From Siderastrea radians (lineage: Eukaryota; Cnidaria; Anthozoa; Scleractinia; Rhizangiidae), in assembly GCA_964017195.1 (NCBI GenBank), contig OZ024895.1, positions 6,692,001-6,756,000 of the forward strand: a stretch of DNA of 64,000 bases. The letters are read 5' to 3'. This document shows positions 11,651 through 24,219 of the stretch, piece after piece. Under the pieces are notes generated by a model, which saw only the letters and a list, made by a program, of their open reading frames with translations, ran no database searches and was not told the origin of the DNA. The position numbers and the translations under genes are program-made. The first letter of the stretch is position 1; every line of letters begins with the position of its first letter.

Positions 11651-13198
11651 GCATTTACCCTTGACGCTGATGTTTTGCGTTCGGACTCAGTTCCGGCATG
11701 AAGTACAGCAGATTCAGCGCGGAGATCGTCGTGCACCGGGTGTAAGATGGAAACCTTGTAACCAGAAGAAGGGACCGTGAGTTTCTAAAGAAACTTCGGT
11801 GCTGTGTCAGTGCGGAAGTGAAACACGAATATTTGGATTTATTAATCGGCTAGTTCTGTTGTCAGGGCTACCATGCCAACAAGGCCATATGTTGGTCAAC
11901 CTTGACAATCATGTACCCGGACATTCAATTGGACATGGAAGCCAGCCTGCTCACAATTAGTATTAATTATTATTATATGGCAAGCAATTCTCCAGTCTAA
12001 ATCGAGTGTTCTGATTGGTTAGTTGTCGGTCGGGATTTTACAGTACGGACCATTCCCATGGAAACGGTCCTTTTTGGATATTTTTTGCCGTGCTCCCGCT
12101 CCTCCAAAATTCAAACTGCGAAAACACAAGAAGATAAAAAAGGAAAGGTTTGGAGCTGGTACAAAACAAATGAACGAGGTAAACACGTCTGTTTAGAAAA
12201 AGTGCTCTTCGATTAACTTTACCGACTTTTCGATATAAGCAAAAGACTCGCCAGCAGTGAATCAAAAAGCATGGCCAACGTTCTCTAGTGACTGTGTGTT
12301 TGTGTATTGTTTTTTTTTTGTACGGCTATAGATTGTAAGCTGTAAAGAGACGAGTAAATCGGCCAAGACTTAAACAATAATTATTTAAATTCAGCATTTA
12401 ACAAAAGAGTACGTTTCTCACTAAAAATCCTCTCGGCGAAAGCAAATGAAAACTGCAAAACAACTAGCAAACGGCTTTCATCAGCAACTGTAAATCGAAA
12501 GGAAACGATCACGTTCTTGTCTAGTTTAATATTGGCCATTGCTTCAGTCAGCGCTTTCCACGTGAACAAATTAAAGCTAAAAACTAACAGTGTACCTTGG
12601 TTCCTCAGCGAGATTTTTGCTCTTGTAGTGGACATCCTTCAAAATAATTTCAGTTTGTTCACAAGTCCGCTCTTGCTGTAGCTCGCACTAAAAACAACTT
12701 TGTTAGGTGCGACGAAAATTTGCTTTCAGCATCCATAAAGTTCTCCATAAAGCCACTGAGACAAACAACTCGCAGTATTTGATGGAGAGATAATTTCCAG
12801 CGTCTCTTTTTTTATGTTCAGGTGTTCCTTTGTTCACATTACAGACTTACACGCTGCCACAATTTCCAGTTTGAGAAGCACGTTTGTGAGATTTTATCGC
12901 GGCCTTTTCATTATTCTTCTTTTTCCCGAATTGTCTCCGCCCATATTGAAGAAGTATTTTCAAATAAAACTATCTTGTGTTGTAGAGAACGACGAAAACT
13001 GACACATATAATAAGAAGCAGAGCAGTTTTCATTCAAAAGCCACGCAAGTTTTTGCCGATCGACAGCAACGATCATCAAACTGATTCGAAAGCCAGTTAA
13101 AATCGTTGGCTTCTTTCCTTCACATCGCGCCGGAAATTGACTTGAATGAAATACCGGAAGTGTTGTTTCGCACGAAAAATGATGCCATATAATAAACT

Positions 13199-13343
13199 AC
13201 TTACTAACTTCACTTGCTCGGGACCGTACTGGGGAATATTGGCCCTCGGTCGTTTTTGTACGGACCTCGCTGCGCTCGGTCCGTACTGCCACGACCTCGG
13301 GCCAATATTCCCCAGTACGGCCCTCGCGTTCAGTTAGTAAGAG
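13199..13343. repeat. palindromic MITE-like element
   Basis: TTACTAACTTCACTTGCTCG on the left and its imperfect complement near 13325-13341 bound complementary halves containing CCGTACTGGGGAATATTGG and CCAATATTCCCCAGTACGG. Non-coding. Confidence 0.8.
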
Positions 13344-14232
13344 GTTAGTATTTATTATCTTTAGTATTATCTTTTGTCTCACAAAGCACTCACTCGGCAG
13401 ATCACCAAAATATATCTATGAAATATTTTTTGTGATCTCTAAATTTCAACCTACAGGTATGTACGAAAGAAATCTTTCTTCTTTCCGTTGTTTTTGTTGT
13501 TTTTTTACAGCGAATATAATGGTTATTTACCTTAAAAACGTACCAAAAAATTGTCTGTAGGATTTGGCCTGGCGTATCAGTTGATTATCAAACCCTACAA
13601 GGATCGTGGTCCTTCACGGCCGGTTTTGGCCGGCGTGGGAGTTAATGTGTTTTAATTGTTTAACCCCTCCCGTGAACTGAAAGAAAAAACCCTGTAGGGT
13701 AGGGACAGGAACACTACCATTTTTATTGGTAAAATGTTCGATTCTGGTAATTTATCAGTGTTTTTCAATTAGCATTCTAATCCTATATATTTCTAAATTT
13801 CGAGTTCTGTATATTGCTTTTTCATCCGGGACTATAGCCTGCATCTGTAAGTCCGGGACATGAGAGGAACGCCGTCTTCATCTTAGTACAAGTTCCTGTA
13901 AAATGAATACAAACAAGGCTAGCAATGAGAAATATAAGTAGGCCGTAATAGAAAATAAACACTCCGCTTATAGGCACGTTAAGTTATTCTAGCAACAGTA
14001 AATTTTATAACTGGCGAATGGACTTGCAAGTTAACGCATTTTTTTTACCATTTGGCCAGCCAACGAAATTCGACGCAAATTGGTCTCAGACTAAAATAGT
14101 GGCTTCTTTAGTCTGTATTACATTCTACACTTTTTGGCAAATTTGTAGTAGGAACTGTGCACACTTTATACGTTTGACCAAACTGAAGCCTTTTCAATAG
14201 GGCTGTTTCAGTCGCAAAAGAGAGCCAATCAC

Positions 14233-17200
14233 TCACCAAATCTCCTTGCCACCATTGGCGCCTGGATTATCAATAACAGTAAGCTCGTGATCATTCGTGT
14301 AGTTACTTCCTACAGTGGATCGTCTGTTAGAAGCAGGGAAGCTTGCAGAAAAATGACGCTCGCCACGACTCTGGTGAGAGAGAGAGAGAAAAAATAGCCG
14401 AGATATGAGAAATATATTCCTTCTCCCAGGTGCCTTAAGCGTTTTTTCCCAGGAAAATTAGTTTTCATTCACGAGCAAAAAAAGAAAACTTGTTTTATGT
14501 AGCAATCTCGCTTTGAAAATGAGGTAAGTTGGAAATGGCCTACTGCATAAATTCCAAGCAGAATAAGTGAAGACGAGAGAGTGCAATCCTCAAATTATTT
14601 GTCTGTACCAAAGAAAGGCCAGATTTGAATCTATCAAATTTAACTCTGCACTTGTTTAAAAATCAGATATGTCAACATGATGTGGAACACCAGCGCTACA
14701 ACTTTTTAACTTCTTTGTCTGAATGCGTGCGTGGTTTTATATTGAAGTTTGCACTAAGATCTACAAGATAAGCTACGAAGGATAAGACAAGGAATGCTTT
14801 CCATTTTGGACGGAAAAACCGGTGAGAATTTTCTGCCAGATGGAACAGTGCAATTTTTCCACAAACAAAATCGAACGGGAGGAGCCCTTTCCAGTAGGGA
14901 AAACCGTTGAGAATTTTCGGCCAAATAGAACAGTACATTTTTCCTCAGACAAACCGCGTATTCATCCAATCACCGTCACTCAATTGATCAAGGAGTATGG
15001 CACTAGTATGACAGCGCAAATGGAACACTAGTATTCCGATAAATTCCGGTAACACCAAGAAAAGAGGAATACCTCTGAAAGTATTCCTTTTTCCCGAAAA
15101 AAATTTCAGTGAAAAGGACCGTTCCATTTGATTTCCTACCGGAGCAACCGGTTTTTCCACACAAAAGAAAAGCGCTCTTGGCAAAGGCAGTTTTAGTTAT
15201 ATACGGTGTTTCCTTCATGCAAGAAAGGAAGAGAAAACGTACTAACAGAATTAACTGAACAAAAAAACTTACTTAATAGTACAAGCTTTTTAAACTGAGA
15301 AGAAAAAACTGTCATGATTTCCAAGGATGCCGAGTTTACGCGGCATATTCTTTTCTAAAATAGAATCCAAACTTCCATTACTACGACTACTACCACGCGA
15401 AACTCTATTATCACATCTTATGAATTCCACTGACTACTTTGTAAACATTAAGCTAATCTCATTTATCTCGGCATGCTTTGAATTGAGAGACAATCTCGTT
15501 ACAATGATCACCACTTCGAACAGTTAAATGAACAATTATTGTTAGTAATTGTTTCATATATTATATATAATATTTTTTTTTTCTTTGTTATGTTATGTTA
15601 TTTTCTACTTTACTAATTATCTTAGTTAATGAAATAATATGTAATTAAATTTAAGTAGCTTTTGCAATACTACCAAATTTCTATGTAGTCATGCAAATAA
15701 AGCTTGTTGTTGTTGTTACAAAAAGTAATCTAAATACAGGACGATTCGCTTTTGAAATCGTGGCAATACAATTGAGATTTTGACGTCTGCCAGCGATGAC
15801 GTTTGACTGATGTTCAGAGATGCGATAAGCTGTTCCCCAACATCGCGCCTCTGTAACTGAAACTCGTTCGAAACATGTGGTCTGCTGTAACCTTTCTACT
15901 TGATTAAATAGTGTTATTTTCTTTCCTTCGTAATTTTGTTTATTTTGTTTTATTGCCCTGCCTCGCTCCGTCCAGAAGCGTGAAAGGCTGACGTGCAGAA
16001 ACGTGCGGAAACGCTATTTGCATGTTTCCGTTATCTGCAAGACACGCATTTTCTGAAAATTTAAATCAGAATAAAGTTATCGTTGGAATGGGCGAACAAT
16101 AACGGACGTCGACACTGTATGCGATCATTACCGGCACATATGTGATATCCTCTGTCTTCTCAAACGCGGACTCCTTAAGAGATAGATGTGGATAAGTGGT
16201 GTGGTATGTATAAGTCCCTCTAGATAGACTCAGCTTTTCTATCCTAAAAATAAATGTTATATAGGCATAAATGAATAAATGTATAAGACACATATTTGCC
16301 GCGGAGGGGGGGGGGGGGGTCCCAAAGAACGAACATGGGGACTGGAAGAAAGCTCATTAAGATTGTGCGAGCGAGCTCGATTTAGGTGTAACTTGGATCA
16401 CTGTCACTGTCAATTCATATCTTTTCGCTGAAGTTCAGTCTTAATACATTTGATGTTGTTGTGACTTTTGAGCTCTTGGATTAAATCCTAAACTATGGCC
16501 TTTCAAATCAAAGCTACTGAGCAGTACTTTTCTGTGGTGCTGTCAGTTTTTATGTTGTACGAAGTGGTCTTTTCCTATTTTTGAGTCGGTGGATGAAAAT
16601 CAAGAGTATGACCATCCCAATGGACGCTATAGAACAGTAGTTCCCTGTTGGGCTGTTTATTGCATTGCCCAAAGTGGTTCTAACTTTAGGTCGTGCGTCT
16701 ATAAATGAAATCCTTAATTGCACTCTTTTAACCCTTTCACTCCCAGAGTCATTTACGGAAATTTCTAATGTAGTTTTAACTTTTGAGTCTGTGGATGAAA
16801 TGCTATGGTGTTACAATTCAAATGAAACCTCTTCAGCAGTACTTTCACTGGGTACTATTTGTTTTTCAATATTTTGCAAACTGAAATTCGGTGTTTTTCT
16901 TGACTTTGCGGTTTGGACACTTTTGGGAGTTAACGGGTTAAGATCTTAAGTAACATTTCTGTGGTGCATGCAATTTATTGTCCCAACTTTCTATGGTCTA
17001 CCGGTATTTGTTTTCCAGCTTTAACTAACAGATAACGTTTTAGATAAATTGTGCTTTGGAGTAACATGTAACGGGTGAAGCAAACATTTCCTTGATTTGA
17101 AAGCCATGTTAAATAACCTTTGTTACCTTTTTTTCAGTCCTCCGAGCTTGTGGGCCAAACAGACAATAACAATGCATTGGACGAGGAATAACACACATAC

Positions 17201-20200
17201 TCCTACAACTGCGGCAATGAGAACTGCAAATGGAATAAGCTCATTTTAATGTCCAAATATATATGTTATTCTCATTACATCCCTCACGGGACGAAAAATT
17301 AAACTTACCCATAGGTGGGGAAACTGGGGGCGGTTGCAGCCCCTTTTCTCGCCCGCCAGTGCGGGAGCTGTTGTCGGAAGTCTGGTGAAAAGTGATACCG
17401 CGTAAGGGATGAAATTTTTAATTGCGGGTATTAAAGGGGCGAGACAACTGCGCTGAATTTAAATCTATATACCTTTTTTCTACAATAAATGCCCCCAAAA
17501 CACCAAGAGAAAGTTATCAAGTGATTTTCTCAAAGGGCGACCAACCACAATTAGGTTTTATCGATTCCTAGACACAAAGTAAGAACAAAAAAAGGCCCAA
17601 TTTTTATCTCGTGGTTGCCATAGCAACCAAGAGATTATATGACCACTTCGAGGTATTCCTGTGGTCATTTCCGTGAACAGTCGTGTAGATTCAGTGTTGT
17701 TCGTGTGATATTCGGTATTTCCAAGAGAGTATCTTCGCTGTGTTTTCGGGCCTTGTCGAAGATGTTTTCGTTGTTTTTAGGCGCTCATGTGTCAGATAAC
17801 TAGAGTAATGGGGTTCCTGCTGATAAGAGTGATAACTCGTGTCGTTTATCAATGATTCCGCGCTCAGTAGTATTCAATATGTTGCAGTAAAATTAAAGAG
17901 AATTAGCGTTAAATCACAGCGAACAGCGGTGTGTTCTTAGGATATTTTTGTCAGGAGCATATCGAGATTATACTTGTGTTGATTGTGAAGCATACACAGC
18001 CGATAAGAAAACAGTCAAACGCCAAGATGGAAATTTTCTACTGTACAACAGCAACATGCGGACCGCCGATGAAACGAACCTTTCGCTTGCTTTATTCGTT
18101 GCGTAAAAATAATTACTTTATATTTAACCATTTTTCTTGGTAGATCATTTACTAAGCTTGGTATGACAGTTTAGTAAAGAACATGGTAAAACCCCTATGC
18201 AAATTTGGCGTTTGTAATTTTTTCCCAACTTCAATTTCGACGCAAGACGAGCCGACCTATTGGAGCCTTTTATATATCTCGAACAATAATGTCAATCGAC
18301 TCTTCACAGAAGAAGAAGAAGAAGAAGAAGAAGAAGAAGAAGAAGAAGAAGAAGAAGAAGAAGAAGAAGAAGAAGACGAAGAAGAATAGACAGAGAACAA
18401 GGAGAGGAAAGTTTCTCCACATTCAATATGGTATGTTATAAAATAAATTTCCATGCTTCTAAGCGATTACTGTTCTAAAATTAACACACGTGGCGAATCT
18501 AGAAAAGAAAAAGACATACAATACAAACTATCGGCTTAATCACGGCGGTCTTGCATTCGCTAGCAGACGGTAGTACTGAAAGGGTTTTTCACGAGCCTAA
18601 TAAATTTTAAAAGACGTTAAAAGAAATCAGTTTTGCACAATGGTGGATGCATTGAAAAGGAAACAAACTATATCACTTCAATTGCGTTAAGATTAGGTAC
18701 AGACCAAGCGTACTTGCAGAATTTATACTACGACTGTTTGTCGATTAAAACCAACAGTTATCCGCAACGTTATCTGCGCTTCGTGCAACGACTTTTTCTC
18801 CAATGGATGACTAACCGGGGGATAGCAGTTTTATCCAGTTTTTATCCGCTCTTTGAACAACCGGGGCCTGCTCTATAAGTATTAACCGTAGTACTGTATT
18901 TTTTGTGGCGTAGCATTATTTATATTCCTTATTATAGATATACTTACGTATTTCGTTCGTTTTATCGCCACAAATCAGTGAATCAGGGCATTCAGCAGAA
19001 ACTGCCAAAGGAAAATAAATAAAATATACAAATATTATATTAATTCTGATAAACATTACATGGAAATAACTAAGATTCCTGAGTTTTGTGAAACGAACGT
19101 AAGGATTTGAAGGTCGCAAGAGATGCTTTTGTACTAGTAATCGTGGAGTCATGGTTCAAATCCCTTTCAAGACCGAACAGTTCTTAGGCTTTTTTTTTCG
19201 CAGCTACTTAATTTACAAACATGATTACGATGGTCTGACATCTATGAAATCTCCGGGCTTTCATCTACAATTCATATATGTCAGGTTTCGTATATTTCAC
19301 TTCCATCTATTCATCTTTAACGGGTATAGCAATGACCAGCTTCCGGTTGGCTTGATGATATCTCAGCTAGCAAGAGCATGCACTGCAGGGCGATGGGTTC
19401 GAATCACATTCAAGCCTGTCCACGCTCTGTTTTGGCAACTGCTTCAGTTAAGTTGCGCCGATTTTTCGTCGATGTTCTACATTTATTAAGTTTCAATGGA
19501 TTTTAAAAATAAACAATAAAAGTCTTCCAAATGTTATTTACAGAGAACTGATAATCAATTTGCATATAATCTTTATCAACATTTAGAACTAATTTATGTG
19601 GACCAGCTGGTTTGAGTGTTGGAGTAAAAGTTGGCTGATAAAGGAAAGGATTCAAAACTGCTTTATTTCAGTTTACAACAAATATAGACAAATGAAAAAT
19701 TCTGCGATTTTATTGCTATTATACTGCTGTATTTGAGTTCACTTATTTAAGAATTCTTGCAGTATCATTCAGTACAAATATGCAAGAGAGGATAACTCTT
19801 GAATTCATCATTCAACTAGCAAACTGCAACGTGATTGACGATAAAGAAGTTGCTAGGTGTTAGATAGCAAAGATTGTGTAGTAATCAAGTGAAACTTCGC
19901 GAAATTCCTACGGTGTAGTGAGGGACATAACTAGTTATACATAGCTTGTTATTATACTTGCGTGTTTGCTGCACTTAATTATTGTATCATGAACAGCATA
20001 AATTAAAGTCTCACAAACTTGAAATTGCATCTGATATCAAGTGACGAAACAACATGCCACAAGTTGTTTGTTAACAAATATAAACAAAGTACAACATGAA
20101 AAGTTTCAACACAGACACATATGGGTTCTTAAAGTCTCTTGAAATATCAGCTATCACAAATCTGTTATTGTCTCGCAATCAAGCAAACCTACCTTCGTTG

Positions 20201-20259
20201 CTGACGCTAGCAAACACCAAGAAGATGACAATACAGACGTTGCCTTGCATTACAAACAT
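14233..20259 (-). CDS. gene B: short-ectodomain type I membrane protein
   Basis: Four exons join in frame (354 nt, 117 aa). Exon 1 (20259..20193) is a signal peptide starting MFVMQGNVCIVIFLVFA, phase 1. Exon 2 (19001..18948) codes VSAECPDSLICGDKTNEI, with a CX5C pair (C27, C33) that could form a small disulfide loop. Exon 3 (17223..17127) is the membrane helix, residues 41-64, with a polar Q56 in the middle and a basic stop-transfer (HKLGGLKK). Exon 4 (14368..14233, acceptor at CAGAG) codes a hydrophilic tail with SNYTND (YxN, a Grb2-type SH2 motif), HELTVIDNPG, and TGA. An alternative last exon may lie at 8868-9039. Gene B' (24-28 kb) is a close paralog of exons 1-3. The role is probably membrane signalling or scaffolding, by inference only. 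Main uncertainty: which tail exon is used. Confidence 0.62.
14369..17126. other. intron 3 of gene B
   Basis: No further exon was recognised. It contains a purine-rich GAGAGA run just upstream of the tail exon's acceptor (giving a CTCTCTCT tract on the minus strand), a short GTT repeat near 15705, a G-run near 16305, and two degenerate reverse-oriented copies of the 106-bp satellite family (16480-16960). Confidence 0.4.
16480..16960 (-). repeat. degenerate copies of the 106-bp satellite family
   Basis: Motifs such as GCTACTGAGCAGTACTTTTC, CTGTGGTGCTGT and TTTTGAGTC.GTGGATGAAA are the reverse complement of the unit amplified at 62.0-63.5 kb in gene F. Two divergent units are recognisable. Confidence 0.65.
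17614..17627. promoter_or_regulatory. RFX-type X-box motif
   Basis: GTTGCCATAGCAAC matches the palindromic X-box consensus bound by RFX factors (GTNRCC, spacer, RGYAAC). It lies about 390 bp upstream of gene B's membrane exon, within intron 2. A second perfect X-box occurs in gene F's intron 1 (58802). A sequence match alone does not show binding. Confidence 0.35.
18306..18388. repeat. (GAA)n microsatellite
   Basis: About 27 GAA units with one GAC interruption, in intron 2 of gene B. The homopurine-homopyrimidine mirror character can in principle form triplex DNA. Open frames of pure Glu, Lys or Ser here are artefacts. Confidence 0.95.
19088..19335 (+). mobile_element. tRNA-derived SINE (degenerate)
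   Basis: A B-box-like GGTTCAAATCC near 19152 follows a degenerate tRNA-like head. It is followed by TTTCAAGACCGAACAG and a body containing CATATATGTC and TTTCGTATATTTCACTTCC. I recognise this layout as typical of anthozoan SINEs. Confidence 0.5.
19345..19495 (+). mobile_element. tRNA-derived SINE head
   Basis: An A-box-like segment (TATCTCAGCTAGCAAGAGCA) and a B-box (GGGTTCGAATC) are spaced as in a tRNA. The continuation ATTCAAGCCTGTCC resembles the neighbouring SINE. The 3' body is short or truncated. Confidence 0.55.
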
Positions 20260-21720
20260 TGCTGCACTGGTCTTAAGTTCGAAAGTCCAGGAATTTCAGA
20301 CTCGCGCTTATGTTCCAAAGGTAACCTTAGCGACTGCAAAAATTGAATTATATAGTGTCGGAATTCGCAATTAAATGAATTGAGGTGGAATGATTAGATG
20401 ACCTGACTTCTCAAGCATGAAATCTATATGTTAGTCCACAATAGACGTCAGAGATGCCTGGGAAATAAATAGAATAGAAAGAAGGGAGTGACATTAATAA
20501 AATGCAGCATTTATTTAAAGGCAAATCCAGGACTTTTTTCCACGCTTGGTGAGTAAAAGGCCGGATACTTGAGAGTGCACAACTGACTTGAACGTTGATG
20601 CAGCCACAAATCTATTATTGTCCTCGCTATTGTTTCTTTAATATTGTTTTCACACGAAATCTAAAGTTGAAGCATTGTTTTGTGAGATTCCTTGTTACTA
20701 AAATAGCTTTTATTTTTGGTAGCTTTTTATGGAAAAATAGCTTTTGTTCCAGTTTTTTAACACACTTCAACTAGATCAACTGGCTAATAGACGTTGCCAT
20801 TTTGCTCGGGTAGCAGTTCAATTTTTTTTAAATATTGTTAATATAATCATGCGTACGCACTACGCACTTCACAAATTCTAGATTTTACCGTGTTGTTTGT
20901 TTTGTTGTGTTGTTCTCTTAGAGCATGAAGAGCCATTAGAAAAATGTTTTGTAAATTCTATACTAATTTTGTGGAATGCACGAGCACGCAAACGCAGTGA
21001 GGAATGACAAGAGCCATATAACCAAAATTGGGCAGCTTTAAAAATATCGTAACGAGTTCCTCATGACCAACCAACCTGATAAAACCATCGGAAGAGGGTC
21101 TGGGATGTGGGTTTTCATTACATGGCGCCATGCTGACAACGTGCCTCCCTGCCTGTGCTTGCTGCAAGGCGGACATCGTTGTTGGCATAATGTCCTGAGG
21201 GCAAGCTAATCCATTCGAGAATAACATGCCCACTCCTTGAACTGGAACTGATCCCCCCCCCCCCGGTTGTACTGCTGTCTCGCCCTGAATTTATAACCAA
21301 CGACCCTCCAAGCCAAGCCACAATAAATAAAACCAATTAGACATCAACTTAAGAATACGTTTATTCTTGACATTTATTTTCTTTCATAATTATGTGCCCG
21401 TTATAGAATGTGAATCGGAAATCGCAAATCTTATCCGTGTAAAATTGGGCTAAAGAATGAGTTGATGAAGTAATTTCTGTCAGTTAGATAAACACTTTTA
21501 TTTATTCAGGGAAATCCCGTCAGAGTCAAGGCAGACTCTATTATCAATAGGAGCCCTGAAAAATAAATTATTTACATGTGAGGCTGCCTAGATCAGTTCC
21601 CTTGTTAACGAGAACATAAAAAACCTGTTTCAAGTTTCCGTTGCAAGTTTCCCATAAACCGACGCATTTACACTTGGCCTTCGTGTTTCAAGTTCAACTA
21701 TACTGTCGATAAAATCACTG
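20260..21720. other. intergenic part of the left duplication block
   Basis: No exon is seen. Blocks of this stretch (for example TTCTCAAGCATGAAATCTATA near 20410, AATGCAGCATTTATTTAAA near 20502, and GTGCTTGCTGCAAGG near 21155) recur in the same order at 28.6-29.6 kb, marking the segmental duplication. A C-run occurs near 21254. Confidence 0.55.
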
Positions 21721-21721
21721 C

Positions 21722-23039
21722 TTAGCGGTGCGTCCACACTAGAACGGTTTGTCCCTGGAGTATCACGTTTCCTGTGGTGGAATTTACACTTAGTCTACTT
21801 ATGTCCTCTATGAATCCATTGTCTGTGCTGGTATTTGCTGTGGATGTGTCGGTGCTCCTTTGATTCACCTGTATATCATTTATAACCACCTGACCGAGAT
21901 CTACGAGGTAAAAAGAAAACAAAAACAATTATCGGTGGCAATTAAAGTATTACCTTGGTACTAAATTCACTCGCTTACGATTAACAGTAGGTTACGTATA
22001 ATCTGTGCTTCGCTGAGGATCGGTAATTAATGTAGTTGAAATTTGGTAAAGAGTGTCACCATTGAAATGAGAGGTTTTGAGCGGATCTGAAAAATTGCAC
22101 TGAAACTGTGTTGCGCATATGAAACTAGACATTCTTGATGAAAATTTGTTTAGTGTTTGTGCGCTAAAAAGTAAAAATATTTGAAAAAAATTTTCAAACG
22201 CAGAAAAACTAAACAAATCAAGAATATTGAGCAGATCCTGTGCGTCCTGCTGATTCTAACTTTTAAGTCTAAGGATAAAATTTTAAGTGTAATCAGTGAA
22301 ATAAAAGCTATCAAGCAGTATTTTTGTGCCACACTGCTTATTACATCGCAAAAAGTGTCTCTTACTTTTATCTGTAGATGAAACCCCCAAATGCATGAGT
22401 CCGTTTAAACGAAAACAGACCATCCATTTGGTCCTTTTTATAACTTGTGTTGTACAACGTAGTTTTACTTTTAGGTCTGTGAACGGCATATTATTAGTAG
22501 TAGTATTATAGCATTGGTAGAGTTTATAGTCTTTCTACATATAGAATTTTAAGGTTTTTTCTTTGTTTCTCTAGAGATTTATTTCATGTATTGTAATTTT
22601 TTCGTTTCTTTTTTCGAGATTTTTTATAGCTTTCCTAAGATTACTGTAGGAGCATTGAGACTTCGTAAAATGCTCTAAATATATTATTATTAATTAACTG
22701 TGACCATCAAAGTCACTGAACAGTACCATGTTTTTTTTTGCATCGCTGTTTGTATTGATGTGCAAGGTGTTTTATTTAAAAGACCACACTCACGGATAAA
22801 ATCCTAATAAGCGAGCTACTCCAATGAAAGCTTATGAGAAGTACATTTCTGAGGTGATCAGGTTGTTACCTTTGTTCTTCTGTTGTGGACAACGAAGACT
22901 GCTAACGTCTAGTTAGAAGTTATTAGAAAAATAAACCTGACTTACCAAAACATAACATCATATCTTTTGTTTGCAAACAGCATGAATACAATGATTTGAA
23001 CGGCAAAAACTACACCAGACACCATTGAAAACGTCAACG
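21722..23039 (-). pseudogene. gene C' : decayed paralog of gene C
   Basis: Two pieces match gene C in order. The membrane exon (23039..22946, 94 nt) is intact. It codes a helix with GVVFAVQIIVFMLF, which has the same polar Gln as gene C, and keeps phase 1 in and phase 2 out. The tail exon (21900..21722) aligns to gene C's tail (NQRSTDTSTANTSTDNG against NQQSTETSTSNSSIDDG) but lacks about 60 nt near its start, and a later small deletion shifts the frame near VNSTTGN. Normal splicing joins TG to A, making an immediate TGA. No signal-peptide or ectodomain exon was found between 23.04 and 24.0 kb, where a retroelement fragment has inserted. The membrane exon could still be captured by B' exons, since the phases match. 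Confidence 0.6.
22770..22870 (-). repeat. degenerate 106-bp-family copy
   Basis: GTTTTATTTAAAAGACCACAC, GGATAAAATCCTAATAAG and ACTCCAATGAAAGCTTATGAG resemble parts of the satellite unit amplified in gene F. This is a weak similarity judged by eye. Confidence 0.35.
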
Positions 23040-23089
23040 CTGCAAATTAAAGCAGAGAGAGGCAGAATATATAGTGTTAGCTGTAATTG

Positions 23090-23500
23090 GGAATGCAAAT
23101 AAACTGTTGTCGTTGTTGCTGTTGTTGTTGTTGTTGTTGAGTCGCAAACTGGTCAGACTGGTTGCCTTTGTCTTGTCAAAGTCCGTCAAGTGGTTGCTTT
23201 GTGAAAGGCAGGATTGTAGGATGGCTGTTCAAGTAATCTGTCGGTATGTGTCCTGCTTTTGGTAAATCGTCGCCCATAGTTTGTTGTATTCATGACCTGG
23301 TTGAGCGAGCAGTCTAGGGAAGGGGTCTCAGCATTTTCAACAATCTCCTAATAGTGAACCGTCTGTCAGCGTGTTGTCGGTTAAAATGTTCGTGAGGATC
23401 GTCGATCTCGTCCTTGTATACACCAGTGAAAATGTCGTCAACGTAGCGTAACCATACAACTTTTGAAGGGACAAAATCATATGGTGCGACGTTCACACAA
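23090..23500 (-). mobile_element. Penelope-like reverse transcriptase remnant
   Basis: On the minus strand a frame starting near 23496 contains WLRYVDDIFTGVYKDEIDD, which carries the RT catalytic YVDD box. A few stops and frame changes further on comes TDRLLEQPSYNP, resembling the RT-thumb region of Penelope-like elements. The strand ends in a (CAA)n-like tract near 23107-23140. The piece is short and broken, so it is inactive. It sits where gene C' should have its first exons. A LINE origin is possible but less likely. Confidence 0.6.
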
Positions 23501-24037
23501 CAACTTCCTATGGTCTACCGGCATTTCTTTAACACAACTTTTTATTGCGTTATGATTTTGGAAATGGTGCCGATAATGTGGGCATTCTAATTGTGCGACT
23601 TTGCAAAGATTTCTCTGTGGCGTAAACGTAACATTCCCTGGAAAAAGAACAAGAAATAAGTTTAACAGGAAATCTATTTATGAAACTATCACGGTTGCCT
23701 GATTTTTTTTTTTGGCAGAGAATAAGGTTTGCAGTGAAAACTTAACGAGAACACTTAATTGTAATTACACAACAAAGCTGTTCTCAATTAATTGAGTGTT
23801 GTGTTTGCTTTGGTTTTGCTTTACTAAGCCCTCTGATTGGTTAAAAAAGCTCACGTCATATTTCTCAACCAATCAGACGTAAAACTAAAACCACTCGTGA
23901 ATTGCTCCCAAGCGTTTTCCCACGCTTAATACTGAGACAGAGCCCCTTCAGGTAGAAATTTTAGGCAATTTTGTGAGTTCATGCTTTGGAGGTGAGGATA
24001 AAGCAAACACTTCCTAAATATTAACAATCTTTGTTAC

Positions 24038-24177
24038 CTTTTTTCGAGTTCTCTGAACTTGATAACCAAACAGACTATAATAATGCATTGAATGAGGAGA
24101 AGCACCCATGCTCCCACTACTGCGGCAATGAGAACTGCAAAAAATACAAATAAATAAATAAATAAATAATAATAATA

Positions 24178-24219
<42 letters not shown>

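Larger units (their letters stand above)
9040..14232. other. 5.2-kb gene-poor stretch
   Basis: No gene could be assembled. It contains a G-run near 9780, a perfect hairpin at 9929-9969, a plus-strand AATAAA-type signal near 10315, a dispersed repeat at 10880-11650 and a palindrome at 13199-13343. Isolated minus-strand donor-like sites (near 9349, 9863, 10507 and 10753) do not join into a consistent frame. Confidence 0.4.
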
